A stretch of 64,000 nucleotides of DNA from Cherax quadricarinatus (Eukaryota > Arthropoda > Malacostraca > Decapoda > Parastacidae), in the NCBI RefSeq assembly GCF_038502225.1, contig NW_027195549.1, positions 103,428-167,427 of the forward strand, given 5' to 3'. The notes below the pieces were generated by a model. It ran no database searches, was not told the DNA's origin, and saw nothing but the letters and a program-made list of their open reading frames with translations. Made by a program: the position numbers and the translations under genes. This document shows positions 31,216 to 41,775 of this stretch, piece by piece; positions within the stretch are counted from its first letter, which is position 1, and each line of letters opens with the position of its first letter.

Positions 31216-33231
31216 ATTGTACTTTTTTATTGTTTTTGATGCCTGGTTCTATTGCTAGCTTAATATATGTTAGTGTAAACTTGTTATCTAGTGTTATCTA
31301 GTGGAAAAAAAGGGTGTTCCACTTTACGGCGGTTTCCGCTTTACGGCGGTAGCCTGGAACCTAATCTGCCATATAAGCGGGGCCCTACTGTATATACAAT
31401 CACATCCAACACAAGAACACTCTCGCAGTCACACATAACAAAAAGTTTTATACCACAGTGATGACGTTTGCTCGGTATATATTGTTTGAATGACAAGCAT
31501 CCCTTGAACAGAATCAAGGACTCGTCAACAATAATGTTCTTGAAGGGATAAAAGTAGGCACTGAATTTCTGCTTCATATAAATAAACACTTCCTGGATTT
31601 TGTATAGAAGGTCATTACTGCTGGGCCTAATCCTGTCCGAGAAGTGCAACATTCATAGCAACAGAATGAATCTGTTGCAAGGAAGGAGGTCACAGAAGAC
31701 AAGAGTACTGATAAAGCAGTCTGTGCCCCAGTAGTTACGTATATTGTTCTTATAGGTATGTGGCATAAGCATGACAGTAGCAAGGAATAAATACATTTCA
31801 TCCACTGTTGTATCTTTCCATCTGCACAGCCGTGACGATTCCCCAACCTCTGGTGTATTGTCCATGATACAGCGGTAATAACTGTTCGTCTGGGTCACTA
31901 TCAAGTTCATTATAGGCTCGTCAAAGTATAATTGGAAAAAGTCTAACTCTATAGACTCATTCATTATGGGACATTCTGGCAGGATGCCACTTCCACTCGC
32001 ATCAAAATCAAAAGGCTGTGGCACGAATATACTTTGTGTGAGTTCCACTCTCAGTCACATGGTGCAGGGTGGACTTTTGGCATGGGGCATGGGGGAGCAG
32101 GAGAGGGGACAGGAGTGGAGGCAGCACATGGTTGAGGGGATGCAGGGTGGTCCTTTGTCTGTCCACCCACTGTGCCATGTGGTCCAGGCACTGTGCCACC
32201 CACCACTATTTCCTCCATCCCTGCATATTCACCTTCATGATCACTTTCACTATCAGTGGCAGGGGTTTTGGATCATTATCTGCCATGACCCTTGCCGCTA
32301 ACTGCAAATGGCACACTGCCTGAACGTAGGTAATGACGCCTAAAAGTATGCTTCACTGGTGAATAATGATCACTGTCACTAGACGAATCCTCTAATGGCA
32401 TAAAATCAATTTCATCGTCACTTATATCACTTTCACTATCACTACTAAAACACCGGGAAAATGATAGTTTCCTTTTGCATAGTTGCCTATGTGTAACACT
32501 CGCCACTCCAGAGGTGCTTGGCCCAGGGACTTGTGTGACCACACTGGCCACCCCAGAAGTGCTTGGCCCAGGGTCTGGTGTGGCCACACTGGCCACCCCA
32601 GAGGTGATGGGCTGAGGGTCATCTGGGTTATCAACTCTATTTTCACTATTTCCTTGATTATTAGTAGCCACATCTGTCTCAAATCCACTAATCTGACCTT
32701 CCATATCACTTTCCCCAAATACACGTAATAGAATGTTAATATGATGAGGCGTGAGTGAATCACGAGGATGTGCCATGATGTTGACCCAAGATGGAGCTGA
32801 TTGGAACTGGTCCTACCATGCGGTACCCAGGCATCCCAGATTTTTTTTATACTGTGCACACTGAGTGCCCACATCCATTCTCTCATGTCTATATGACTCA
32901 GGCCTATCGTGCCAATTTTGAAGGAATGAAAAATAAAACATAAATATATGTTTGGGGCAGTAACGGTAAAAACGTATATCTACACTTGGACCATTCACGG
33001 GTTAATTATATCATAGTTGTACAGTAGATTATTAATTATAAGTGGATCTAATTTATATAAGACAAAAGATATATTCATATATTCAAAAAAATGTTTTTGT
33101 GAAAACAATGATTCAAAAAAGCTATCAAAAATGCATAAAAGGTTCAAAGTAATTGTTGAAATTATTATGTGGGAATAACATAAGTGCGTATATGTGTACT
33201 GAGTATTTATTATTTAGTCTAGGGTGATTAA

Positions 33232-33641
33232 CCCGTAAACGGTCCAAACGTATACAGTGGACCCCCGGTTAACGATATTTTTTCACTCCAGAAGTATGTT
33301 CAGGTGCCAGTACTGACCGAATTTGTTCCCATAAGAAATATTGTGAAGTAGATTAGTCCATTTCAGACCCCCAAACATACACGTACAAACGCACTTACAT
33401 AAATACACTTACATAATTGGTCGCATTCGGAGGTAATCGTTATGCGGGGGTCCACTGTATATATGTTTTCTCAACATTTGATAGTATGTAAAAAAGGTAG
33501 ATCTTTTTTTTTTTTACATTTGAAAACTTTGATCTACGTTTTTTTATTTTTTATATTTGAAAATATGTAAATAAAAAAAAAATAAATCTACACTTGGAGC
33601 ACTACGCATGTGAACGTAGATCTGCTTGGACCGTTTACGGG
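33232..33641. mobile_element. Short piggyBac-type element of the P3 kind
   Basis: TTAA (33228-33231), CCCGTAAACGGTCCAAACG, then TTGGACCGTTTACGGG and TTAA (33642-33645). It is 410 bp including a 203-bp MITE. Its ends resemble P3, so a P3-type transposase would recognise it (inference). Confidence 0.85.
33255..33457 (+). mobile_element. 203-bp MITE, copy 3
   Basis: CAGTGGACCCCCGGTTAACG to GGGGGTCCACTG, TA on both sides, inside the small piggyBac-type element. Very close to copy 2 at 6910-7112. Confidence 0.9.
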
Positions 33642-33991
33642 TTAAGTGACTTTTGAAAAGAGTCTTAAATTGATTTTCAGACCGGGTTACTTTAGCATCT
33701 TTTGGTAATGAATTCCAAATTTTGGGGCCCTTTATGTGCATAGAGTTTTTACACAGTGTGATATGGACACAAGGTATATCAAAAAGAGATCTGTGTCTTG
33801 TGTTATGGTCATGTGCCCTGCTTGGGTTGAGAGAAGTTTGAGTGGAGGGTTTATATTTGTGTGTATTGTTCTGTGTATGTACACAAATAACCCGCACATA
33901 GAAGAGAGGCGCTTACAACGACGTTTCGGTCCGACTAGGACCATTTACAAAGTCACACTAACCAGAGGTGGAGCAGGACAGGTATACATAC

Positions 33992-34042
33992 GCAGGAAGA
34001 GGAGGAGGAGGAGGAGGAGGAGGAGGAGGAGGCGGAGGCGGA

Positions 34043-34136
<94 letters not shown>

Positions 34137-34215
34137 GCGGCGGCAGCAGCGGCAGCGGCGGCAGCGGCAGCAGCAGCAGCAGCAGCAGTGGTGGTGGTAG
34201 TGGTAGTGGTAGTAG
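33992..34215. repeat. GGA/GGC/AGC/GGT trinucleotide tract
   Basis: AGG units (33992-34030), then about 33 GGC units (34031-34131), AGC-rich units and GGT/AGT units. The matching place in the right Penelope arm is an ACT tract instead. Very GC-rich for this window. Confidence 0.95.
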
Positions 34216-34339
34216 TGGGGAATTAAGGAGGAGGAGCAAGTCAAATACAAAGAAAGGGGAGCACTGCAAGGGAGCTAGGTGCCCACAGAGGGAGAGCAAG
34301 TGCACAGAGGTGGGGGAAGGGGAAGTGATGAAATAAATA

Positions 34340-35458
34340 CAGTGGAACCTCAAAAATCGAACTTATCACACATCGAACGTTTCAAAAACAGGGCCATTTT
34401 TTCGGACAAACTGTGTCCCTATTATCGAACGCGCCCCTATTTTCGGACCGCCGGGTATGGGACCTGTCTGCCGTCCGCTGTGTCCGCGTCCCTGCGCAGG
34501 CACCATGAGCAGTCTAGCTTTATTTATGCTTGAGTGAACACTAACCTGCACTCTCATTCACGCATTTTACGATTATTTCGTTGTGTTTAGTGTTCGTGGG
34601 ACTGTGAAATAAGCTGCCATGGGCCCAAAGAAATTTGCTAGTGGTACCCCTGTGGTAAAGAAAGTGAGAAACACCATAGATGTGAAGAAGGAAATAATAC
34701 AGAAGTATGAGAGTGGTGTGAGACTTGTTGAGCTTGCCAGGATGTATGGGAAAAACAAGTCGACCATCGGTTCTATCCTGTCAAAGAAAGAACAAATCAA
34801 GGAAGCTGATGTTGCAAAAGGTGTTAATATAGGGAGTGATGAGGTGCCTTCTTCAAAGATTAAGGAGATTTGTGCCAAGTGGAATGATGTCCAAATGTTT
34901 GTGCAGAAGTACCACCCTGAGCAAGCTGAAACAAGCAATCTTTGCAACAAGTTCAATGACAGAACCATGTCCCATTTTAGGGAAATGTTAAAGAGGCACC
35001 AGAAACAGAGGACTGTGGACAGTTATTTTGTGAGACAGGGGTCCAGTGACTCTCAAGCTGGTCCTAGTGGCATTAAAAGACAGAGAAGGGAAGTAACCCC
35101 AGAGAGGACTTTACCTGAAGTCCTCATGGAGGGGGATTCTCCTTCCAAACACTAACCCCAACTCCCTCTCTCCTCCTCCCTATCTTCCAGATGCCATCAC
35201 CAATCTTCAATAAAGGTAAGTAAAAATGTTATTTTATATGTATTAATATACATAATTAAAAACTATAGTATTTGTTGTATGTAAAACTGTAATTAATCTC
35301 TATAAAATGTATTTTTTGTGTGAATATTTTTGGGTTTCTGGAATGGATTAATTGTATTTCCATTATTTCTTATGGGAAATATTGCTTCGAATTTCAGACT
35401 TTTCAAATTTAGAACTAACTCCTGGAATGGATTAAGTTCGATTTTTGAGGTTCCACTG
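34340..35458 (+). mobile_element. Tigger5, miniature Tigger with ORF
   Basis: CAGTGGAACCTCAAAAATCG (34340) and CGATTTTTGAGGTTCCACTG (35439-35458), flanked by TA. The uninterrupted site is visible in the opposite Penelope arm (complement near 36268-36290). 1119 bp. Confidence 0.92.
34619..35155 (+). CDS. Miniature Tigger ORF retaining the helix-turn-helix, 178 aa
   Basis: It starts at ATG in GCCATGGGCC. Residues 1-60 hold the complete psq-type helix-turn-helix of Tigger/CENP-B proteins (KKEIIQKYESGVRLVELARMYGKNKSTIGSILSKK in segments). Residues about 80-178 are the post-catalytic tail (SSKIKEICAKWNDVQMF, SDSQAGPSGIKRQRRE, ending SPSKH). The CENP-B second domain and the DDE core are absent through an in-frame deletion. 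It could still bind Tigger ends, so a repressor-like role is conceivable (inference). The frame is intact and followed by AATAAAGGTAAGT at 35209-35221. Confidence 0.8.
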   Translation: MGPKKFASGTPVVKKVRNTIDVKKEIIQKYESGVRLVELARMYGKNKSTIGSILSKKEQIKEADVAKGVNIGSDEVPSSKIKEICAKWNDVQMFVQKYHPEQAETSNLCNKFNDRTMSHFREMLKRHQKQRTVDSYFVRQGSSDSQAGPSGIKRQRREVTPERTLPEVLMEGDSPSKH

Positions 35459-35460
35459 TA

Positions 35461-35955
35461 ATGAAGGAACAGAAACATGAGACAGAAGAAAGACAACCCA
35501 GAGGAGAAAAAATGAAAGGAAAGGGGAAGAGGGAGAAGAAGAAAAAACGAGGATTCAGGTTAAGTCACGGGTGTTCTGAAGTTTGGAGCATTTTACAATG
35601 TAGTGGGAAATGAAGGCATCTACAGAGACGAAGCCAGGACTAAAATTCATACAAGGAAAGTTGTGTATTAGAGAGGATTCAACTAGATGGCGACTGTTAG
35701 AGTTGGAAGTAGGGAAGACAGTTTTAGCGGAAGACCAGTCAATAGGATGGCTGTGATCTCTGACATAACAGAACAGAGCATTATTGGTGTCGGCAAGCCT
35801 AACACTATTTTTGTGATCCCTAAGTCTGTAAGAAAGATATCGACCAGTTTCTCCAAAGTACTGAAGAGGACAGGAGGAGCAAGAAATAGAGTAGACACCA
35901 GGAACATCTGTAGAGAGAGGAGACGTATGAAAGAGATTAGTGCGAAGAGTGTTTG
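35461..35955 (-). pseudogene. Penelope GIY-YIG endonuclease, left copy
   Basis: On the minus strand from about 35950: TLRTNLFHTSPLSTDVPGVY, then ISCSSCPLQYFGETGRYLS (the GIY-YIG-like region with Cys pair), RLRDHKNSVRL and SHPIDWSSAKTVF, ending LVESSLIHNFPCMNFSPGF. The RT part upstream is absent, so this is a 5'-truncated copy. The nuclease would nick target DNA for Penelope insertion (established for the family). Confidence 0.75.
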
Positions 35956-36180
35956 TCTGTCATATCAGAGATCACACCCATCCTATTGACTGGTCTTCCG
36001 CTAAAACTGTCTTCCCTACTTCCAACTCAAACAGTCGCCGTCTAGTTGAATCCTCTCTAATACACAACTTTCCTTGTATGAATCTTAGTCCTGGCTTCGT
36101 CTCTGTAGATGCCTTCCTCTCCCACTACATTGTAAAATGCTCCAAACTTCAGAACACAAGTGACTTAATCTGATTCCTCG
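35956..36180 (+). pseudogene. Penelope GIY-YIG endonuclease C-terminus, right copy
   Basis: It reads VCHIRDHTHPIDWSSAKTVF, SRRLVESSLIHNFPC, PGFVSVDAFLSHYIVKC, then a stop near 36173. It is the inverted counterpart of 35461-35775, starting further downstream than the left copy, so the two copies have different 5' truncation points. Confidence 0.7.
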
Positions 36181-36404
36181 TTTTTTCTTCTTCTCCCTCT
36201 TCCCCTTTCCTCTTTCCTTTTTTCTCCTCTGGGTTGTCTTTCTTTCTTCTGTCTCGTGTTTCTGTTCCTTCATTATTTATTTCATCACTTCCCCTTCCCC
36301 CCACCTCTGTGTGCTTGCTCTCCCTCTGTGGGTACCTAGCTCCCTTGCAGTGCTCCCCTTTCTTTGTATTTGACTGGCTCCTCCTCCTTAATTTCCCACT
36401 ACTA

Positions 36405-36515
36405 TGACTACCACTACTACTACTACTACTACTACTTCTACTACTTCTACTACTACTACTACTACTACTACCACTACTACCACCACCACTACTACTACCA
36501 CTACTACTACCACTA

Positions 36516-36560
<45 letters not shown>

Positions 36561-36571
36561 TCACCACTACC
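36405..36571. repeat. ACT trinucleotide tract in right Penelope arm
   Basis: More than 50 units of ACT with a few CCT/TCT/ACC changes. Its counterpart in the left arm is the GGA/GGC tract. Confidence 0.95.
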
Positions 36572-38800
36572 TCTTCCTGCCTATATATACCTGTCCTGCT
36601 CCACTTCTGGTTAGTGTGACTTTATAAATGGTCCAAGTCGGACCGAAACGTTGTCGTAAGCTCCTCTCTTCTATGTGCGGGTTATTTTTGTATCGTACCA
36701 GTCACGGTTTTGTGCCTTTTTTTGTTATTTCTGAGTATGTAGTAGGCACATGAATAAGTATGGATGTTCTTAATAGTGAGCAGATTCAGACTTCTGAAAA
36801 TTGGTGAGTATGCTGGTGGGAGTGGGAATTTGTTATTCTTACCGATGCCTTTTGCTGGGTTATTAGAGGTCTTAGGTGATTGAATGTTGTTGATCCCCAT
36901 GCACAAATTCTGTAAGTGTGGTAAGTGTATATGAGTGTATGGTACAGTGCCAGGAGAGCTGATTGTGGAATGTAGTACCTTATCTTTAATAGCATACCTA
37001 CAGCCTTAGAGATTTTCCTGGTGATTTGTTGTATGTGTATCTGGAACTTAAGGCTACTGACAAGGGTTTAATATGTTGTGTGAGATGAGGTAGAAATAGA
37101 TCCGTCTATGAATTAATTTTTCAAAGATTTTAGAGAGCAGTGGTAAGTTAGATACTGGTCTATAGTTATTCAAGTCAGCTTGGTCACCTCCTTTATGGAT
37201 TGGAGTGACCCTGGCTATTTTGAGGATTGTTGAGAAGGTAGATGATTGAATGAATTTGTTAAAGAGTGTTGCAATAATTGGTGACAATACTTGAGGAGTT
37301 TTTTTGTACAAAAAAGCAGACAAGTTGTTTATATCACCTGCCTTGTTTTTAAGGGTGTTGATGATGAGCGAGACTTCTAGTAGGTTGGTTGGAGCTAGGA
37401 ATAACATATTTGGGTAGGTACCTATGAGGTAATCTGATGGACTGGTGTTTGAGGTTGGTATTGTGTTTGCTAGATTTTTTCCTAAGTTGGAGAAGAAAAC
37501 ATTGAGTCTGTTGCTGTTTCAGTAGGTGTGAGTAGAGGTTCATCTGATTTTGTTAGATTGATTGTTTTGTTTTTGGATAACTTTTAGTTCCAAGAATTTC
37601 AGATGGTGTTTTCCAGTTTTTTTTTCATATCACCTTTGATGTTATGTAATCTATTTTCATAGTACATTTTTTGAGATCTTCTTATCAGGCTGGTAAGTGC
37701 TGACGAGTAATTTTTCGACTGTTCTCTAGCTATTTGACCCATTCTATACTGTTTTTCATATTTGTGTTTTGTTTTAATGGATCTGAGGATGCTAGGTGTT
37801 AGCCAGGAATTATTCAGTCTCTTTGCTGTGATCTGTTTTGTTTTTGGGGGGCAGTGTTTGTTGTAGAGGCATTGGGCTTTTTATAGAAAATTATTTATAC
37901 ATTCATTCATATGTTTTGAGCTCATTTTGCCAATTGATGTTATTCATAGCTGCTATAAAGTTGTTAACAGCTGTCTCATTATGTAATCTGAAGGTTACTT
38001 TAGTAGTGTCTTGTTGCAATTTGCCCAGATTAATTATGAGACAGATTGGGTAGTGGTCTGTAGTGTTATCTGTGATTATGCCTGATTTTAAAGGGGATAT
38101 GGTGTTTGTCCAGATGTGGTCTATTAAGGAGATACTTGTCTCGGTGATTCTTGTAGGTTTAGTTATTGTTGGTAGCAACAGGCAGTTGCTCATAGTGTTT
38201 GTGAATTCGGTTACTTGTGGGTCCTGGTCGTGTAGTATGTTTATGTTGACATCTCCTGTTAGTAGCAGGTGGTCTTTATTCATGTGTGCAACAGTAATCA
38301 TGTTTCCCAGTTTTTCACTAAAGTGATAAATGTTTGACTGTGGTACTCTGTAGATGTTTATAACTGTGAGGGGTTTTTGCAGGTCTTTTTGATTTAAATT
38401 TGGCTATGATATATTCTCCATGTTCATCCCTTGTGCAAGATTTATTGATACATTCGAGTTGATTTGAGTAGTATATAGCTGTTCCTCCCCCTTGCTGGTC
38501 TGTTCTACAGTTGTGTATAGCCATGTAGCCAAGAATGGAATAGACATCTGTAATATCAGGCTTAAGCCAGGTTTCTGTGAGTGTGATGATTGATATATTG
38601 AAATGAAGGGAATTGAGTAATGCAGTAAGGTCATCATAATGTTTGCTCAAGGATCTGACATTGTAGTTAAAGATGGTTATGTTATTGTTTGCACTGAGTA
38701 ATGTCTTTGCTTGGTCTGCTGTATAGTAATTACAGTTGCTGTTTGATTCATGAAATTCATTTAGTAAAAAGTTTACATCAGGATCTATGCCTGTAATCAT

Positions 38801-39317
38801 AGGATGAGAGTAATTTTACAAAGTAGATTTTCTGAGTAAAATAATATAAGAGTTATACTGAATCTACAACTAGACTTAGAAACAATACAATGTAATTATT
38901 TTAAAACTTTTAAAAATATAAAAGAACTATGGATTATTATTGAATAGATAATTCAGTTATGCACTTTAGGATCTAAGTAGCACCTTAATTATTTTAACAA
39001 ATGTGAGCTTATGAACTATGGAAGATATTTACAGCTAAAAGAAAGGAGCTAGTGAATATAATAATCAAAGAATGAATTAAAAAACAAAAACAGTAGCACC
39101 TGAGATAGTCAATAGCACTTGGAGTATTTTAATAAATGTGACTATAGGACAAGAGGGAAAAATATTAAAACACTTGAAAGTGGCCCTTTAGTTGTTATTA
39201 AAACTAAGAGTATAGCAATTACTGAATAAAGGGTTGTACAATGTATTGGTATATAGAGTATTATTTCAGGAGAAATGTAAAAAGGGACTAAATTAAGTAG
39301 TGGTAAACAACCTTTAA
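38801..39317 (-). other. LINE-B copy 2 5' region, no gene seen
   Basis: AT-rich sequence upstream of the LINE-B ORF2; it ends at the TTAA (39314-39317) where P2 begins and resumes at 48371-48812. Confidence 0.4.
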
Positions 39318-40099
39318 CCCTTTCAGGGTCCGTCCCATAGATCAACGGCTTTATGTTGAGTGTCCAAATCGTAGATCTACGCCAAAATTCTAGCGCCATC
39401 AAATTTAGCGCGAAAATGCTCATAGGCCTACATGTGAAAGAACGGGTCTGCGTGGTGGGTGTGCGCCATAAACAAAAAACCTAGGCGCCCGCATAGCATT
39501 GTGGGAACGCGGCTCAGTTACCCTTGTTCACCATGCCTCGTCGCAAGTCAGCTCTCACTCCCCGGAAAATTGGGACTCTCCTCTTCCTATCTGATAGTTC
39601 TGACACTGATGGAAGTGGAAATGAAGACGAATTCTACGGCTTTGATCAGTTAGTGACCGAAAAGAATGACCAGGATATCGATAATAGTGCAGAAAACCCT
39701 GACGATCCTCAACCTTCTACCTCTGGTGTGGGTACTCGTGACTCACGGTCAGTTGTTCCTCATCGCAAGAGAAAACTAATATTTTCGCGTGGCCAGGCCT
39801 CTGACTTCAGTAATGATGATGATAGTGATGTGGACTGTGATTTTATTGCGCTCGACGATCAATCGAGTAGTGATAGTGAGGAATCATATTCACCAGTGAA
39901 GCGTCGGTATGTTCGCCGCCGCATGCGCTCGGGTAGTGTACCCTATGCTGTGCCCAGGGGATGGAGTACATCCCGGAGTACATCCCGGAGTACACCCCGG
40001 AGTACATCCCGTGGCCCAACACCAGTTTTAGGTAGTGATAGTGAGGATGATGTGGCTACACTTGGCATGGATAGACCACAGGCATCAGTGGATGGTGTT

Positions 40100-40388
40100 A
40101 AGATAAGGTAAGATAAGATTTCGTTCGGATTTTTAACCCCGGAGGGTTAGCCACCCAGGATAACCCAAGAAAGTCAGTGCGTCATCGAGGACTGTCTAAC
40201 TTATTTCCATTGGGGTCCTTAATCTTGTCCCCCAGGATGCGACCCACACCAGTCGACTAACACCCAGGTACCTATTTGCTGCTAGGTGAACAGGACAACA
40301 GGTGTAAGGAAACGTGTCGAAATGTTTCCACCCGCCGGGAATCGAACCCGGGCCCTCCGTGTGTGAAGCGGAAGCTTTAGCCACCAGG
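40100..40388 (-). mobile_element. SINE-1, copy 3, inside P2
   Basis: Minus-strand copy: AAGATAAGGTAAGATAAGAT (tail), then GGGTTAGCCACCCAGG, and the head near 40330-40388 with GGGAATCGAACCCGGGCC. It breaks the P2 transposase in its acidic region. P1 shows the uninterrupted sequence, with about ten bases of P2 lost at the site. Confidence 0.88.
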
Positions 40389-41775
40389 TGATGGTAGTGG
40401 CACCGCCATGCGTGACTCACCAGGCCACGCTGGGACCCACGCTGCTGACTCGTCAGTTCAAGGACAAAGCGGAGCGCCAGCTACCAGCCCACCACAACCA
40501 CAACCACCCGCACAACCAGCCTATGATGTCCAGTATCCACCAGCAAACCGTATCTGGGATTGGCAGCAAAATCCCAATTTTGTTCCCAAGCCTCACCACT
40601 TTGACGATTCTCAAAGTGGAATTCTACCTATTTGTCCCCTTGGAACCACGGCCAATGAACTGGAATTCTTTGAATTATTCTTTGACCAGCCATTGATGGA
40701 AATTATTGTCAGGGAAAGTAATAAGTATTTTGAGTACACCATGGCAAATATGATCTTATCACAACAGTCAAGACTACACAGGTGGAAAGAGACGACTGTT
40801 GCAGAAATGTATTTGCTTTTCGCAACAATAATGCTTATGCCTCACGTCTATAAGCATAATATAAAAGCATACTGGTCCACAGATCGGCTAATTTCTACCC
40901 CGGTCTTCAGTGAAATCATACCAGTGAACAGGTTTATCTTACTCTTACGTATGTTGCACTTCTCTGACAAAACCAGGCCTGACAGAAGTGACAGGTTATA
41001 CAAGATTAGAAATGTTTTCATGTATCTCAAACAAAAGTTCAGGATATACTTTTATCCATTCAAGAATCTTGTAATTGACGAGTCTTTGATTTTGTTCAAA
41101 GGTAGACTGTCATTCAAGCAGTATATACCGAGCAAGAGGAATCGCTTTGGTATAAAACTGTTTGTACTCTGTGATTGTGACAGTGGCCTGGTGTTGGATA
41201 TTGTTGTATACACGGGTAGTAAAACATTGAAAGATACCAAGATGTTATTGGGTATCTCAGGTGACGTAGTGAGAAACATGATGGCACCTTATCTTGGTAA
41301 GGGGCATACATTATATACCGATAACTGGTACACAAGCCCATTACTCAGTGATTTCATGCAAGTGAACAAGACAGATGTGTGTGGCACAGTGCGTTCTAAT
41401 CGTAAACATATGCCCAGGCTCAACGCAGGTGCTCGTGGTGATGACGTGCAGGTGTTTACTGCCAATGACATCATGGCATTACAGTGGCATGACAAACAAG
41501 ATGTCACATTGTTGACAACCATTCACCGTAATGAAATGCAAGACAGTGGCAAAGTTGATCGAGTGACTAATGAACGTATTCAAAAACCAGTGTCAGTGAT
41601 TGATTATACACAAAACATGCGCTTGGTTGACAAGTGTGACATGCAGATTGGTTTTGTTGACTGTGTTCGTAAGAGTTACAAGTGGTACATGAAACTTTTC
41701 TTCCATCTCATGGACATTTCATTGCTCAATGTATATAATATGTACCTGGAGTTTACCTGGAGAGAGTTTCGGGGG

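Larger units (their letters stand above)
29073..31390. mobile_element. Tigger4, a TA-flanked element without intact transposase
   Basis: Ends CAGTAGGGTCCCACTTTATGGC (29073) and GCGGGGCCCTACTG (to 31390), with TA at both sides. The surrounding P3 codons rejoin exactly when it and one TA are removed. It contains two tandem units (29408-29850), a LINE-C tail (29877-30415), a LINE-A end (30440-30549) and three units with TTTTAAGGTAAGTAAT (30790-31210). Relatives: 1440-4033 and 62394-63606. Confidence 0.85.
28275..32776 (-). pseudogene. P3 piggyBac transposase, split and frameshifted
   Basis: N-terminal acidic region 32776-32276 with tandem PGPSTSGVASV repeats and a basic patch (KHTFRRHYLRSGS). 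The core at 32048-31653 has ELDFFQLYFDEPIMN; 31652-31391 has IIVDESLILFKG, the first Asp. Tigger4 then interrupts exactly in VYTGKNTL. 29072-28733 has HTLYTDKWYTSP, the second Asp; 28649-28275 has RFVDCVRRSRKWYIKLFFHL and a zinc-finger remnant (CVVC). Frameshifts separate the blocks. It diverges clearly from P1, so it is an older, separate family. Confidence 0.8.
27696..33001 (-). mobile_element. piggyBac element P3, decayed, hosting Tigger4
   Basis: Ends CCCATAAACGGTCCAAACG (27696) and TTGGACCATTCACGGG (to 33001), with TTAA on both sides. It is 5306 bp, of which 2318 bp is Tigger4, so about 2990 bp of its own. Transposase fragments lie on the minus strand. A 410-bp derivative with the same kind of ends lies at 33232-33641. 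Confidence 0.85.
33882..36734. mobile_element. Penelope-like element, inverted (5'-to-5') dimer with 7-bp target duplication
   Basis: Left copy (minus strand, 33882-35955) and right copy (plus strand, about 35956-36734) are inverted repeats: GTCCGACT.GGACC ends, the block near 34250-34335 and its complement at 36262-36350, and the coding pieces. GTATGTA flanks the whole (33875-33881 and 36735-36741) inside a LINE-B codon run, so it entered as one unit. Tigger5 later entered the left arm. Penelope elements encode an RT and a GIY-YIG endonuclease; only the 3' portion is present. Confidence 0.75.
33660..38800 (-). pseudogene. LINE-B copy 2 ORF2, RT core deleted
   Basis: From the 5' side: 38800-38318 carries the endonuclease start (FNYNVRSLSKHYDDL, LTETWLKPDITDVYS, TDQQGGGTAIYYS); 38301-37903 has LLLTGDVNINIL and SLIDHIW; 37407-37054 has the RT start (ARVTPIHKGGDQADLNNYRP) to SHNILNPCQ. 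There the sequence jumps to the WG region (36995-36786), so the VPQG and FADD blocks are missing. The end (33881-33660) has HDHNTRHRSLFDIP and GPKIWNSLP. The Penelope insertion splits YYIHRT. Non-functional. Confidence 0.75.

Noticed and set aside
33736..34353. Long frames of poly-Arg, poly-Gly and poly-Pro on both strands
   Set aside because: They are translations of the GGA/GGC microsatellite inside the Penelope arm; no protein domain.
36364..36627. Poly-Thr and poly-Tyr frames
   Set aside because: Translations of the ACT microsatellite.
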